Part shown: positions 8,003-18,170 of the stretch, one piece after another
How the letters are laid out: every line of letters starts with the position of its first letter
How positions within the stretch are numbered: position 1 is the first letter of the stretch
Origin: Paenibacillus montaniterrae
GTDB lineage: Bacteria > Bacillota > Bacilli > Paenibacillales > Paenibacillaceae
Assembly: GCF_018403185.1 (NCBI RefSeq)
Contig: NZ_BOSE01000001.1
Span: 558,001-622,000, forward strand
DNA length: 64,000 nucleotides
Reading direction: 5' to 3'
Notes under the pieces: model-generated
Database searches by the model: none
Seen by the model: the letters and a program-made list of their open reading frames with translations, nothing else
What the model was told of the DNA's origin: nothing
Program-made: the position numbers and the translations under genes

Positions 8003-8980
8003 TTAGAAATTTAATACATTGTTCACTGCAGCAATAATGCGCGCTGGCGTAGGAAGCCATTGATCCTCGATTTGTGCAAATGGATATACAGTATCAGGAC
8101 CAGCAACACGAAGCACTGGAGCTTCCAAGTGCAAAATAGCATGCTCGTTAATTTGAGCGATGATTTCCGCAGCAGCACCAGAAGTTTTTTGTGCTTCTTG
8201 TACAACGATGCAGCGATTTGTTTTCTTGATCGATGCCACAATTGTATCGATATCAAGCGGAAGCAATGTGCGAAGGTCGATAATTTCAACGCTAACGCCT
8301 TGCTTTTCAAGCTCTTCAGCTGCTTTTTTAGCCGTATGAACCATCATGCCGTAGGCAACAATTGTAACATCCTTGCCTTCCTTGACAACATTTGCTTTGC
8401 CGATTTCAACTGTATATTCGCCTTCAGGAACTTCATCGCGGAACGCGCGGTACAGGTTAAGATGCTCCATAAAGAATACAGGATCGTTGTCGCGAATAGC
8501 AGAGATCAAAAGACCTTTAGCATCGTACGGATTGGATGGAATTACAACCTTGATACCAGGTGTTTGGATAGCCAAGCCCTCTAAAGAGTCAGTGTGCAGC
8601 TCAGCAGCCTTTACTCCACCGCCAAATGGCGTACGGAAAACGATTGGAGAGTTGTAGCGACCGCCAGAGCGATAACGCATACGAGCTGCTTGTACGAACA
8701 TTTGGTCAAGCGCTTCGAAAATAAACCCTACGAACTGGATTTCAGCGATTGGGCGGAAGCCTTGAATCCCCATACCGACAGCCATACCAGCAATAGCTGA
8801 TTCCGCTAGCGGAGTATCAAATACACGATCTTCACCAAATTCTTTTTGCAAACCTTCAGTTACACGGAATACACCGCCGACATGACCTACGTCTTCACCG
8901 AAGATGACGACATTAGGATCACGATTAAGTTCAACGCGCATCGCATCGCGAATTGCTTCTAACATATTCATTTGTGCCAT
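8003..8980 (-). CDS. pdhB: Pyruvate dehydrogenase E1 component, beta subunit
   Basis: 325 aa, the standard length of the beta chain of heterotetrameric E1. Typical features: [38 protein letters not shown] with the thiamine-diphosphate activating glutamate (FGEDVG), [18 protein letters not shown], and the C-terminal [12 protein letters not shown]. Starts 19 nt after pdhA, with GGGAGGATT upstream. Works with PdhA to decarboxylate pyruvate and acetylate the lipoyl group of PdhC. Confidence 0.97.
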   Translation of the reverse strand: MAQMNMLEAIRDAMRVELNRDPNVVIFGEDVGHVGGVFRVTEGLQKEFGEDRVFDTPLAESAIAGMAVGMGIQGFRPIAEIQFVGFIFEALDQMFVQAARMRYRSGGRYNSPIVFRTPFGGGVKAAELHTDSLEGLAIQTPGIKVVIPSNPYDAKGLLISAIRDNDPVFFMEHLNLYRAFRDEVPEGEYTVEIGKANVVKEGKDVTIVAYGMMVHTAKKAAEELEKQGVSVEIIDLRTLLPLDIDTIVASIKKTNRCIVVQEAQKTSGAAAEIIAQINEHAILHLEAPVLRVAGPDTVYPFAQIEDQWLPTPARIIAAVNNVLNF

Positions 8981-8999
8981 TGTCGATTAATCCTCCCTA

Positions 9000-10076
<1,077 letters not shown>

Positions 10077-10125
10077 TCACCTCATCTTATAATATTTGAA
10101 AATTGTGTGTCTCTGTTATAGAATT

Positions 10126-10155
10126 ATTATACCGCTGTTCAATGTAAATGGTCAA
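10126..10155 (-). promoter_or_regulatory. Promoter of pdhABCD
   Basis: On the minus strand TTGACC (10150-10155), 18 bp, TATAAT (10126-10131). It is 59 nt before the pdhA ATG, giving a leader of about 50 nt. Nearly consensus, fitting a strongly expressed operon. Confidence 0.8.
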
Positions 10156-10378
10156 AGCAAAAAAGTGAAAACTCTCTAATTTTAACGAATTCACACCATT
10201 TGATCAGCAAATTGTATATATAACAGCTACATAAATTCAGTATAACAGCATAATACAAAGCTGTTTTTTTCCACATAATAGTATTTGCAAAGCTGCAACT
10301 TGAATGAAAATGCAAATTCTATTTTTATTTTCCCTATTCCCATCCATTCCATACTACAGTTTAAAGGAGATTTTCATC

Positions 10379-11116
10379 ATGACAGACGATCGCTTCTTAA
10401 AGCGCACAATCTTGAAAGATAGCATTGACAGCAGCTATTTAATTGAAGGCAAACGAAACCTGCGTATTTATTTACCGCCCGGCTATAACGAGGTATTAAG
10501 CTATCCCGTCATTTATTGCCAGGATGGCGAGGACTTTTTCAACTTTGGACGAATTGCTACTTCAGCACAGCAGCTTATTTTGGATGAAGGGATAGAGCCG
10601 TTCATTATTGTTGGTGTAGATGTAGATAAATCTGTCCGCACAGAGGAATACTCTCCGGACGGAACCAGACATCAGGCTTATGTAGATTTTTTTGCGCTTG
10701 AGCTGCTTCCTTATATTGAAGGCAAATATCCAGTCCGTCAAAATGCGGACGAGCGGGTGCTCGCCGGCGATTCGCTTGGCGGTACAGTATCATTGCATAT
10801 TGCTTTGCAGCATCCGGAGCTGTTCACTCGCGTTATGAGCATGTCTGGCGCATTTTACGAGGCTTCGCAAGCCATCGTTGCTGCTACAGGCGATTTGGAC
10901 TGGCTCACTATTTTTATGATTGTCGGCTTGCAGGAGGAAGCATTTGAAACCGATCGCGGCGTCTATAATTTTGTCCAGCTGAACCGCGACATGCATCGTT
11001 TGCTTCAGGAGCGCAACGCTACAATTCATTATGAGGAAAAAGACGGCAAGCACCAGTGGGGCTTCTGGCAAAAGGAAGTGCCGCAGGCGATCCGCTACTT
11101 TATCCCTCAGTTTTAA
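10379..11116 (+). CDS. Esterase, alpha/beta-hydrolase (esterase D family)
   Basis: 245 aa from the ATG at 10379, which has AAAGGAG upstream; a longer in-frame start at 10304 has none and is not favoured. The nucleophile elbow is LAGDSLGGT with serine S132. The fold markers RIYLPPGY, PVIYCQDGEDFF and the C-terminal histidine in DGKHQWGFW match the PF00756 putative esterase family (enterochelin-esterase and S-formylglutathione-hydrolase relatives). No signal peptide, so it is cytosolic. The natural ester is unknown. It diverges from pdhA across 311 bp. Confidence 0.85.
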   Translation: MTDDRFLKRTILKDSIDSSYLIEGKRNLRIYLPPGYNEVLSYPVIYCQDGEDFFNFGRIATSAQQLILDEGIEPFIIVGVDVDKSVRTEEYSPDGTRHQAYVDFFALELLPYIEGKYPVRQNADERVLAGDSLGGTVSLHIALQHPELFTRVMSMSGAFYEASQAIVAATGDLDWLTIFMIVGLQEEAFETDRGVYNFVQLNRDMHRLLQERNATIHYEEKDGKHQWGFWQKEVPQAIRYFIPQF

Positions 11117-11133
11117 AGAGAACAGCATGCTTG

Positions 11134-11177
11134 GGAGTGCAGCAGTCTGCCAGCCGCGGGACTGCCGCACTCCTTTT
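11134..11177 (+). terminator. Terminator after the esterase gene
   Basis: GGAGTGC-a-GCAGTC ... GACTGC-c-GCACTCC followed by TTTT. A long stem with one mismatch, 18 nt after the stop. Confidence 0.75.
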
Positions 11178-11197
11178 ATTCGTTTATAAATGCTTGT

Positions 11198-11683
11198 CTA
11201 TGATGCAAGACTGCGCTTTATTTCAGCAAGCAAGGTACGACAGCCCTGCTCCACCAGCTGGTATACCTCTTCAAAGTTGCCCGTATAGTATGGATCAGGC
11301 ACTTCCGTAACATGGGCGCCTGTTACAAGGCTCATAAACGTGATTACCTTGCCTTGCTGTCCTTCCTCTGCTGCCTGCTTGAAAACACGCTGCACATCTT
11401 TAAAATTTTGATTGTCCATGCACACAATATAAGTAAAATCGTAAAGATCCTCTGCTCTGACTTGTCTTGCCTTCATGCCTGCATAGGAAATTACTTTCTC
11501 ATCCAGCAGCTTGCGCGTACCTTCATGCGGCGGCTTGCCAATATGCCAGTCCCCTGTACCAGCCGAATCAACCTCAATTAAATGGGACAGTCCCTCCTGC
11601 TCCACAAAGTGGCGCATGACCGCTTCCGCCATCGGCGAACGGCAAATATTGCCCAAGCACACAAACAAAACCTTCTGCTTCAA
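11198..11683 (-). CDS. Low-molecular-weight protein-tyrosine phosphatase
   Basis: 161 aa. The CX5R phosphate loop is at the N-terminus: VLFVCLGNICRSPMAEA with C9 and R15, and the general-acid DP motif is in EVPDPYYTGNFEEVYQL. This is the YfkJ/YwlE-like family, acting on phosphotyrosine or, in some members, phosphoarginine. Which one cannot be decided without comparison of the substrate-pocket residues. It is convergent with the esterase gene. Confidence 0.92.
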   Translation of the reverse strand: MKQKVLFVCLGNICRSPMAEAVMRHFVEQEGLSHLIEVDSAGTGDWHIGKPPHEGTRKLLDEKVISYAGMKARQVRAEDLYDFTYIVCMDNQNFKDVQRVFKQAAEEGQQGKVITFMSLVTGAHVTEVPDPYYTGNFEEVYQLVEQGCRTLLAEIKRSLAS

Positions 11684-11739
11684 TGTACACCCTCATTTCA
11701 ATTGGTATCAGTATTACTATAGCGAATCCCGCTACTCCA

Positions 11740-11817
11740 AACAACCTTTTAGAGAGGAAGTTTAAACCACCGGACTTTGATGACGAGGTAACTTCTTTGT
11801 AGCTTAGTCGACGGCAT
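11740..11817. repeat. Repeat-family left-end fragment
   Basis: AGAGAGGAAGTTTAAACCACC then GGACTTTGATGACGAGG and TTCTTTGTAGCTTAGTCG. The same left end as the copies at 2.2-2.7 kb, 9 kb away. The right half is missing. It lies between two divergent genes. Confidence 0.65.
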
Positions 11818-11899
11818 TTTAGGGAGTTGTTTATTGGACTGCTACTTGTTACGATAATATGAGATCATAGAGGTTACGTTAAAGAAAGGACAGTAGAGG

Positions 11900-12532
11900 A
11901 TGATTGTTACGATTTGCAGTGGTGGCAGCGTTGGTCAATGGGCCGTTCCCTATTTTGAGCAAGCTGATTATTTGATTGGAGCCGATCAGGGGGCTCATTT
12001 TTTAGTGGAGCAAGGCTTTACACCGCATTTGGCGCTGGGGGATTTTGACTCTGTAAGCAGCGAGCAGTATGAACGCATTGAAAAAATGAGCAGCACCTTT
12101 CTCGGGTTTGATGCAATCGACAAGGATTATACCGACACGCAGCTCGCTGTTATGCACGCGCTGGAGCTTAAGCCAGAGCGCATTATCATTGTCGGGGCGC
12201 TGGGCAGCCGTTTTGATCATTCGCTCGCTAATATTCAGCTGCTGGAGCTGGCGCTGGAGAGAAAGATTGCAATGATGATCATCGACGAGCATAATGTGCT
12301 GCAGCTAATGGAGCAGCAGCTGCAGATTACACGCAACGGGTATCGCTATGTTTCATTGCTCCCCCACACTGAAAAGGTGACCGGCATTACGCTGCACGGC
12401 TTTAAATATCCGCTGACCGATGCCACCTTAACAAGAGGGCTGTCGATAGGCATTAGCAATGAGCTGCTGGAGGAGCAGGGAACAATCGTAATTGGCAGCG
12501 GCAAGCTGCTAGTGATTCAGGCGAACGACTAA
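11900..12532 (+). CDS. thiN: Thiamine pyrophosphokinase
   Basis: 210 aa, the usual length. Transfers pyrophosphate from ATP to thiamine, giving the cofactor used by the PdhAB E1 enzyme encoded nearby. Motifs: ADQGAHFLVEQG, LALGDFDSVS, the metal-binding DYTDTQLAVMHAL, and GALGSRFDHSLANIQLL, then the C-terminal beta domain with the thiamine-binding RNGYRYVSLLPHT and TLTRGLSIGISNEL. AGAGG lies just before the ATG. Single-gene unit. Confidence 0.95.
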   Translation: MIVTICSGGSVGQWAVPYFEQADYLIGADQGAHFLVEQGFTPHLALGDFDSVSSEQYERIEKMSSTFLGFDAIDKDYTDTQLAVMHALELKPERIIIVGALGSRFDHSLANIQLLELALERKIAMMIIDEHNVLQLMEQQLQITRNGYRYVSLLPHTEKVTGITLHGFKYPLTDATLTRGLSIGISNELLEEQGTIVIGSGKLLVIQAND

Positions 12533-12537
12533 CGAAT

Positions 12538-13134
12538 TTAAGATTCCAAAGCATCTTTTAGAAATGGATCATAAACATAGCAAGAAGATAAGTCAAACGC
12601 ATCGAGCAGAGCTATCAGTCGTGAATCCATTGATTTGGGATCTTGTGGATTATTAGATACCGGGAAAACCAAAAATGGAACCATATATAAGATGGCAAAA
12701 ACAGCCCCATGAAAAGCGCTAGTAATAAAATACTTTGCGTGTTTTATGTACCCTACAAATTCCTTCGGACCAACCGTAGCTGCTCCAGCAGTTGCAAGAG
12801 AGATTATTTCGTGTCCGTACTTTTGCGACAGGGCTTCAGCATATTTCTGAAGCCCTGTATCTCCTAAATCATAAGTAAGTATATACGCTTTTTCTGGTGG
12901 AGCAGCAGCAATATCATCCCATTCGGATGTATCAAGAAACATTACAGAATCCAATACATGAGTAACCTCTCCATTTTTCATCGTTGACACAAAAGAGATT
13001 GCACTTTTTTCACGAACAGAAACAAAGTCTAAGGCATTAACATGTGAAGCAAGGATATTTTTTCGAGCGAGCTCTATCAGCAATAACCCACGGCAAAGCG
13101 TAATAATTCCAACCTTTTTCATTATAATCTCCAT
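12538..13134 (-). pseudogene. Shortened polysaccharide pyruvyltransferase-like gene
   Basis: 198 aa. The C-terminal part is recognisable: VGPKEFVGYIKHAKYFITSAFHGAVFAILY is the conserved end of the PF04230 family (compare GPxEFLxxIxxAxxVxTxSFHG). FVSVREKSAISFV and VLDSVMFLD are its middle motifs. The N-terminal IMKKVGIITL is the usual beginning, but it jumps almost at once to the middle motif. Roughly 140 residues of a typical 300-400-aa protein are missing, leaving the frame open. Probably a decayed gene with an internal deletion; no polysaccharide genes are near. Confidence 0.6.
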
Positions 13135-13188
13135 TCCTTGTTCGCCAAAATTATCTTATGTTAGCTCATTCAAGCGCTTCGCTTTCTA

Positions 13189-14220
13189 CTATGATTTCAG
13201 CCGCTCCGCAAGCGCCGATAAAAATGCAAGAGCCAAGCCTTGGCCCCAGCCTTGCGCCCACTTTTTAGGAATGTCGAGGTATCCTTGTATATCATTCATA
13301 ACCGCTGTCCCTGCCGACACATTGAGCACTCTTCCATTGTCTGCAAAGTTGCTGCGTATGCCTTCATACGCTTTTTGCACATATTTGCCATGCAATGGAT
13401 TGCCTTGCATCACCATAGCAGCTGCAATGCCTGAAGAAGCTGAAACCTCTCCATAAGATTCAGCATAATCCAGCACCGTCCCCCATAAGCCATCTTCCCG
13501 CTGCAACCTTTTTAATGAAGCGAGCTGATCGCGCAGCGAGCAATCTATATGCATAAATGGCGGGTATAGATACGGCTGCGGCAGCACCCAGCCAACTCTG
13601 GACATCGTATAAGCAGCCCATGCATTGGCGCGCGCCCAGTAAATGCCTGACATATGATCCCGATTGATATGATTGTAACCATGATACCATAAGCCTGTGT
13701 TCTCATCCTGCAAATAATTAATATGCCAGTAGTATTGATGCAAAGCATCTTCAATTAACGCTTTATCGTCCAGCATTACGCCTACGCGAAGCTGGAAATA
13801 AGCCGCCATAAACAACGTATCTGCCCAGCACTGCTCAGGAAAGTCATTATTAGCCGAAACAGTATGCTGAAGCACTCGATCGCCGAAGCGCAACGCTTCA
13901 TTTTTCAAGTAAGCGATTTTGCTCATGATGAGATCGAGATATTTCTGTTCATTCGTTTGCTTGTAAAGCGTCACTAGCATGTGCCCCATCGCGCATGTAT
14001 TGACCGTCCAGATCGGCAGCCCCGCTTCCATGTATTCATCACACCAGGCAGCCATTCTGTCCAAATAATTTTGTTCGCCCGTTACCTCAAAGGCGCGACT
14101 GACTCCGTAATAAGCTACGCCGCATGGCCAATCCCATGTTAAATCCATGTTCAAGGTATAGTCCACAACACAATCAATGACATTGTTCAATTCAGCCTTG
14201 TCGATTTTCAAATTCAGCAT
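13189..14220 (-). CDS. Unsaturated glucuronyl/rhamnogalacturonyl hydrolase (GH88/GH105, YteR-like)
   Basis: 343 aa, an alpha/alpha-barrel hydrolase that removes the unsaturated uronic acid left by polysaccharide lyases, by a hydration mechanism. The catalytic aspartate is expected at D134 in PEQCWADTLFMAAYF. Also typical are WDWPCGVAYYGV, YHGYNH, YWARANAWAAYTM and NDIQGYL near the end. No signal peptide, so it acts on imported oligosaccharides. GGAGG lies 6 nt before the ATG. Last gene of the YtdP-permease-permease-lipoprotein cluster, which points to pectin-type substrates. Confidence 0.88.
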   Translation of the reverse strand: MLNLKIDKAELNNVIDCVVDYTLNMDLTWDWPCGVAYYGVSRAFEVTGEQNYLDRMAAWCDEYMEAGLPIWTVNTCAMGHMLVTLYKQTNEQKYLDLIMSKIAYLKNEALRFGDRVLQHTVSANNDFPEQCWADTLFMAAYFQLRVGVMLDDKALIEDALHQYYWHINYLQDENTGLWYHGYNHINRDHMSGIYWARANAWAAYTMSRVGWVLPQPYLYPPFMHIDCSLRDQLASLKRLQREDGLWGTVLDYAESYGEVSASSGIAAAMVMQGNPLHGKYVQKAYEGIRSNFADNGRVLNVSAGTAVMNDIQGYLDIPKKWAQGWGQGLALAFLSALAERLKS

Positions 14221-14298
14221 GCTTGACCTCCATGAACCAAAGCCCTGGCATAAGCAAGGGCTTTGGCAAGTGTAGTATTCACAGCTTCGTTATCTATA

Positions 14299-15942
14299 TT
14301 ATCTGTAATTTCCTTTGTCAATGATCTCTTGCTTCTCATCAAGAATGTCCTGATAGCCTGCATCGAGATAGGTTTGCTTAGCTTGCTCATACACCGCATC
14401 GAATTGATCTTCAGGCGCTGTCGCTACTTTAATGTATAGCTCCTGGAACAGCTCATTCAAATCAGCTTTGTACTCGCTTACTGTTTCTACTACTTCCGTG
14501 AACAATGCATCTGGTGTACGGTAAGGAGCTGCTTCTTCATAGTACTTCAGATGCTGCTCAACAAGATGCTCATAGCCTGGAGGTGCCCAGTTGCGAATTT
14601 GCGCCTTTTTGTTTACTTCCGGATCATCGTAGACTACGCTTTCAATAACGAGCGCCCAGTAATCTTTATTGTTGTTGGCCGAAAGTACCGATTCGCCTTG
14701 GAAATCCGGATTGCGTACTGGAATGCCGTCCTCATCAATCGTATAGTTTTCGCCTTCCACACCATTTTGCAGGAAGAACAGGTTCTCTGGCTGACTCATC
14801 CACTCAAGGAACATCCATACTGCGATGCGCTCCAGCTCAGGTGTTTCATAGTTAATGCCCATAATAAAGCCAAATGGCCAGTAAGCGCGCTGCTGCGGCA
14901 CAAGTCCTTCAGGAATACCAGCAGTTGGCGGCAAAATTGCAAAATCTGCATCTGGATTGTTCGTAAGTGTAGCGGAAATGACATCCGAATTGCTTGTCAA
15001 ATAACTGCCGTAAGTGCCTGTTCTGCCAGCAACAAATTCAGATTTGATTTTGTTGTCATCATCTCTCAAGTAGAATTCTTTATCAATAAGTCCATTGTTG
15101 TATTGATAGTTAAGATTGCGCAGCCAGCGCTCAGTTGCTACAGTTGTAAAGTCTGCGATTGACAGATCGGAATATAGCGCGCGCTCCTTCTCGTCAATTG
15201 GCCAGTCGCGGAAGCCATAGCTGTACGTAAAGTTGTTGCGCGTCAGGCTGCCTCCTGCTACACCAAGGCCCGCTTCCTTCCATTTCACTAGCATTTCATT
15301 ATATTTCTCTAGCGATGTTAGATCCTCAACCTTCATGCCAACCTGCTCCACCCAGTCTTTGCGGATCAGCGTTGTAAAGTTGTCAGCATCTGGTCTTGCT
15401 GCAAAGAAGAAGATTTTTTCATCGTTAATTGTGCCATATTGCTCAATTGTAGAGCTCATATTCGCCCAATAGGTTGGCGCGTATTTGGCAATTTCATCCC
15501 AGTCGATCGGCTGCAATACGCCTTCACCGTAATAGGCGATTTGCTGCGGCATATCATAGTGGAAAATAATATCTGGTGCTTTATGCGCTGCCAGCAGCTG
15601 CTGGAAGTCCTGTACTTCATTGCTGCGGGAAATCGGCACATATTTAACCGTTACATTGTATTTATCGCCAAACTCCTTTTGAATCCAGCGCGTATAGTAG
15701 TTGTCCGATACATTCCAGCCTTCAAATGCGCGCTCGTAAACTGGAATTTCAATCGTTACATTTTCCGGGAAGCCTTGTGAGTAATCTACCTCGCTATTTC
15801 CTTCTTCATTATTTGTTGCGGTAGGCTGAGAAGTTGGATTATTGTTCGTTGCGCCACCATTGTTATTCTTGCTGCAGGCTGCGAGCAAGCTTAAAACCAT
15901 GACCAAAGCTAACAAAACCATTGCGCTTTTTTTCATTCTCAT
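14299..15942 (-). CDS. ABC transporter substrate-binding lipoprotein (LipO/YtcQ type)
   Basis: 547 aa. Signal peptide MRMKKSAMVLLALVMVLSLL with lipobox LAAC, cysteine C23, then a low-complexity Asn/Thr linker. The large size and the N-terminal SQGFPENVTIEIPVYERAFEGW-type region fit the YtcQ/LplA branch of solute-binding proteins for complex oligosaccharides. AAGGAGG is 8 nt before the ATG. It lies 46 nt after the second permease; together with the two permeases it forms a YtcQ-YteP-YtcP-like importer. The ATPase would be supplied by a shared MsmX-type protein from elsewhere, as in B. subtilis. Confidence 0.9.
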   Translation of the reverse strand: MRMKKSAMVLLALVMVLSLLAACSKNNNGGATNNNPTSQPTATNNEEGNSEVDYSQGFPENVTIEIPVYERAFEGWNVSDNYYTRWIQKEFGDKYNVTVKYVPISRSNEVQDFQQLLAAHKAPDIIFHYDMPQQIAYYGEGVLQPIDWDEIAKYAPTYWANMSSTIEQYGTINDEKIFFFAARPDADNFTTLIRKDWVEQVGMKVEDLTSLEKYNEMLVKWKEAGLGVAGGSLTRNNFTYSYGFRDWPIDEKERALYSDLSIADFTTVATERWLRNLNYQYNNGLIDKEFYLRDDDNKIKSEFVAGRTGTYGSYLTSNSDVISATLTNNPDADFAILPPTAGIPEGLVPQQRAYWPFGFIMGINYETPELERIAVWMFLEWMSQPENLFFLQNGVEGENYTIDEDGIPVRNPDFQGESVLSANNNKDYWALVIESVVYDDPEVNKKAQIRNWAPPGYEHLVEQHLKYYEEAAPYRTPDALFTEVVETVSEYKADLNELFQELYIKVATAPEDQFDAVYEQAKQTYLDAGYQDILDEKQEIIDKGNYR

Positions 15943-15988
15943 TATAAATTGCCTCCTTTTTAATGGTTAGCTGTTACATATTTATCCT

Positions 15989-16888
15989 TTACTCCTTGAC
16001 AGCACCGAGCATAACACCGTTTACAAAATACTTTTGAATAAACGGATATACGATAATGATAGGTACGGTAGCAAAAATAACGCATGCTGCCTTCAATACA
16101 TCCGGGTTGGTGACTTGCACCTGAGTAGCCTCCAGCTGGAAGCTCTCGCTTGCTTGAACGACCATGTAATACAGCTTCAATTGCAACGGTCGCAAATCAA
16201 CGTTTTGCTTGATATAAAATAGTGCGTCCTGATAAGCAATCCAGCGACCAACCGCATAAAACAGAGAAAGCGTTGCGATAATAGGTTTGGAAAGCGGCAG
16301 TACAATGTTTAATAGCACTCTGAAATGACCCGCGCCATCTATTCGCGCAGATTCCTCCAGGCTTACAGGAATATTGCTGTAGATTGCACTTCTCATAATG
16401 AGAAAGTTGAACGCACTAAAGGCCTGAGGCAGGATGAGCGCCCACCACGTATCCAGCATGCCCAGCTCATTGATCAGCATATATTCTGGAATGATGCCGC
16501 CGCTAAAATAAAGCGTCATCAGAAATACAAACGTAAGAACTTTACGCCCTTTAAGCTGCTTGCGAGACAACGGATAAGCTGCGCATATCGTTATGATCAT
16601 GCCTAGTATTGTAAAAGCTATAGTGACGACTACAGATACATATAGCGAGCGAAGAATCGATGAATCTGCAAAGACTTTACTATAGGCTTCCAAGGTAAAT
16701 CCCATCGGCCAAAGCGTGACCTTGTTCGCAATCACGTAAGCATCCGAGCTTAGCGACTTGGCCAGCACGTGAACTAATGGCAGCAAGCATGCTAATGATG
16801 CCATAATGACGGCAATATTGATCAGAACATCCCAAGTATCGAATCGCTTTTTTGGCTTTGCCGTAATCAGGTTGTAAGATGCTTTCAT
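15989..16888 (-). CDS. Carbohydrate ABC transporter permease (YtcP/LplC type)
   Basis: 299 aa, six predicted membrane segments. The cytoplasmic EAA loop is in NIPVSLEESARIDGAGHFRVLLNIVLPLSKPI, with the usual EEAARIDGA-type core for contacting the ATPase. C-terminus ends in GAVKE as is common for LplC/YtcP proteins. It follows the partner permease by 15 nt and precedes the binding lipoprotein. It forms half of the membrane channel. Confidence 0.92.
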   Translation of the reverse strand: MKASYNLITAKPKKRFDTWDVLINIAVIMASLACLLPLVHVLAKSLSSDAYVIANKVTLWPMGFTLEAYSKVFADSSILRSLYVSVVVTIAFTILGMIITICAAYPLSRKQLKGRKVLTFVFLMTLYFSGGIIPEYMLINELGMLDTWWALILPQAFSAFNFLIMRSAIYSNIPVSLEESARIDGAGHFRVLLNIVLPLSKPIIATLSLFYAVGRWIAYQDALFYIKQNVDLRPLQLKLYYMVVQASESFQLEATQVQVTNPDVLKAACVIFATVPIIIVYPFIQKYFVNGVMLGAVKE

Positions 16889-16903
16889 CTGGTTTCTTCC
16901 TTT

Positions 16904-17860
16904 CTACAGTAATCCGTCTTCACCAAGTTTTTTAGCAATACGGTCAGCGATAATGACCAGCATCAATCCAATTAATGCTTGAAACAGCCCTAACGCGGTA
17001 GCACGACTAAAGTTGCCGCCTTCAATCCCCCAGCGATAGACAAGCACCTCAATTGTCGTGGTGTACTCTGTTGTTGCCTTATTGGCAAGCGCGTAAATCC
17101 GCTCAAACGAACCGCCCATTACTCTGCCAAGGTTCATAATCAATAGCGTTACGATCGTAACCCGAATGCCTGGTAACGTAACGTTCCACATTTTCCGCAA
17201 GCGCCCTGCACCGTCCACAGTTGCTGCTTCATACAGCTCCGGATTAATAGAGCTAATAGAAGCCAAGTAAATAATCGTGCCCCAGCCCATGCTCTGCCAT
17301 ACTCCAATAAGCAAATAGCTGATCAGCCAATGATTATCCTCTTGCAGGAACGGTATTCGCGAGCCCCCTAATGATTCGATAATGTTATTAATCACGCCAT
17401 TGCCCAGGCTGAGCAGCTGGTAAGCAATTGCGGCAATGATGACCCACGATAAGAAATGCGGCAAGTACAATAAGGTTTGATTAATTCTTTTCAATTTTAC
17501 GCTTTTAATTTCATTAAGCAGCAACGATAAAATAATCGGTGCCGTAAAGCTTAACAGCAGGTCTAACGTATTAAGTAATAATGAATTTCGCAGAGCTCTC
17601 AGAAAATCTCGCTTTTCAAAGATATCGAGAAATACTTGAAAGCCTACCCAGTCACTGTCCCAGAAGCCTTTTGCTATTTTGTAGTCCTTAAAGGCTACTA
17701 TCGTACCGAACATAGGTGTAATCTTGAATAGTAGTACAAAGAAGATTGGTATTAACAGCATGAGGTACAATTGTTTGTCTCTGTTTAGATAGTAAAAAAA
17801 TCCGTGCTTGTTTAACGTTTCTGTGTCCGTGCGATTCTTTAAAGCGTTTGCAATTTTCAC
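16904..17860 (-). CDS. Carbohydrate ABC transporter permease (YteP/LplB type)
   Basis: 318 aa with six membrane segments and the EAA loop in NPELYEAATVDGAGRLRKMWNVTLPGI. The N-terminal LNRDKQLYLMLLIPIFFVLLF is typical of YteP/LplB. Starts at GTG with GGAGGGAAGG upstream. First gene of the importer operon (permease, permease, lipoprotein, hydrolase), so the promoter must lie in the 310 bp before it. Confidence 0.92.
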   Translation of the reverse strand: MKIANALKNRTDTETLNKHGFFYYLNRDKQLYLMLLIPIFFVLLFKITPMFGTIVAFKDYKIAKGFWDSDWVGFQVFLDIFEKRDFLRALRNSLLLNTLDLLLSFTAPIILSLLLNEIKSVKLKRINQTLLYLPHFLSWVIIAAIAYQLLSLGNGVINNIIESLGGSRIPFLQEDNHWLISYLLIGVWQSMGWGTIIYLASISSINPELYEAATVDGAGRLRKMWNVTLPGIRVTIVTLLIMNLGRVMGGSFERIYALANKATTEYTTTIEVLVYRWGIEGGNFSRATALGLFQALIGLMLVIIADRIAKKLGEDGLL

Positions 17861-18170
17861 ATTTACACCTTCCCTCCTTCGACTTACATCCCCTCTTCAA
17901 TTTTCAAAGCATCCTGATGATTGAACGGAGAAGCTGATTCACATATTACCGACAGTTCGTTCATCCGTAAATTGTCGATTTTGATAGCATATATCATTTT
18001 TGATAATGCCCTGAAACCCTTGATATTACTGGGTTTTCCCGTATCTTTCGGCTCTGCGTCAGCATTGCGCCGGCAAATGCATCGACTATGTGAATCAGCT
18101 CCCTCAACCTTGCGGATATAGGTCGAAATAAGGAAAAGCTGTAGATCAAAAATTAAAGCTTCTATCAAAA
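17861..18170. other. Regulatory intergenic region before the importer operon
   Basis: About 310 bp with no convincing gene. Read on the minus strand it contains GTGAATCAGC and the related TGATTCACAT about 190 bp further upstream, which are roughly inverted copies, plus a small dyad TGATATATGCTATCA. Any of these could be the target of the YtdP-type regulator encoded just upstream. No near-consensus sigma-A promoter stands out. Confidence 0.4.

Noticed and set aside
17884..18168. 94-aa ORF in the intergenic region before the permease
   Set aside because: No ribosome-binding site and no recognisable domain; it sits where the operon promoter must be.
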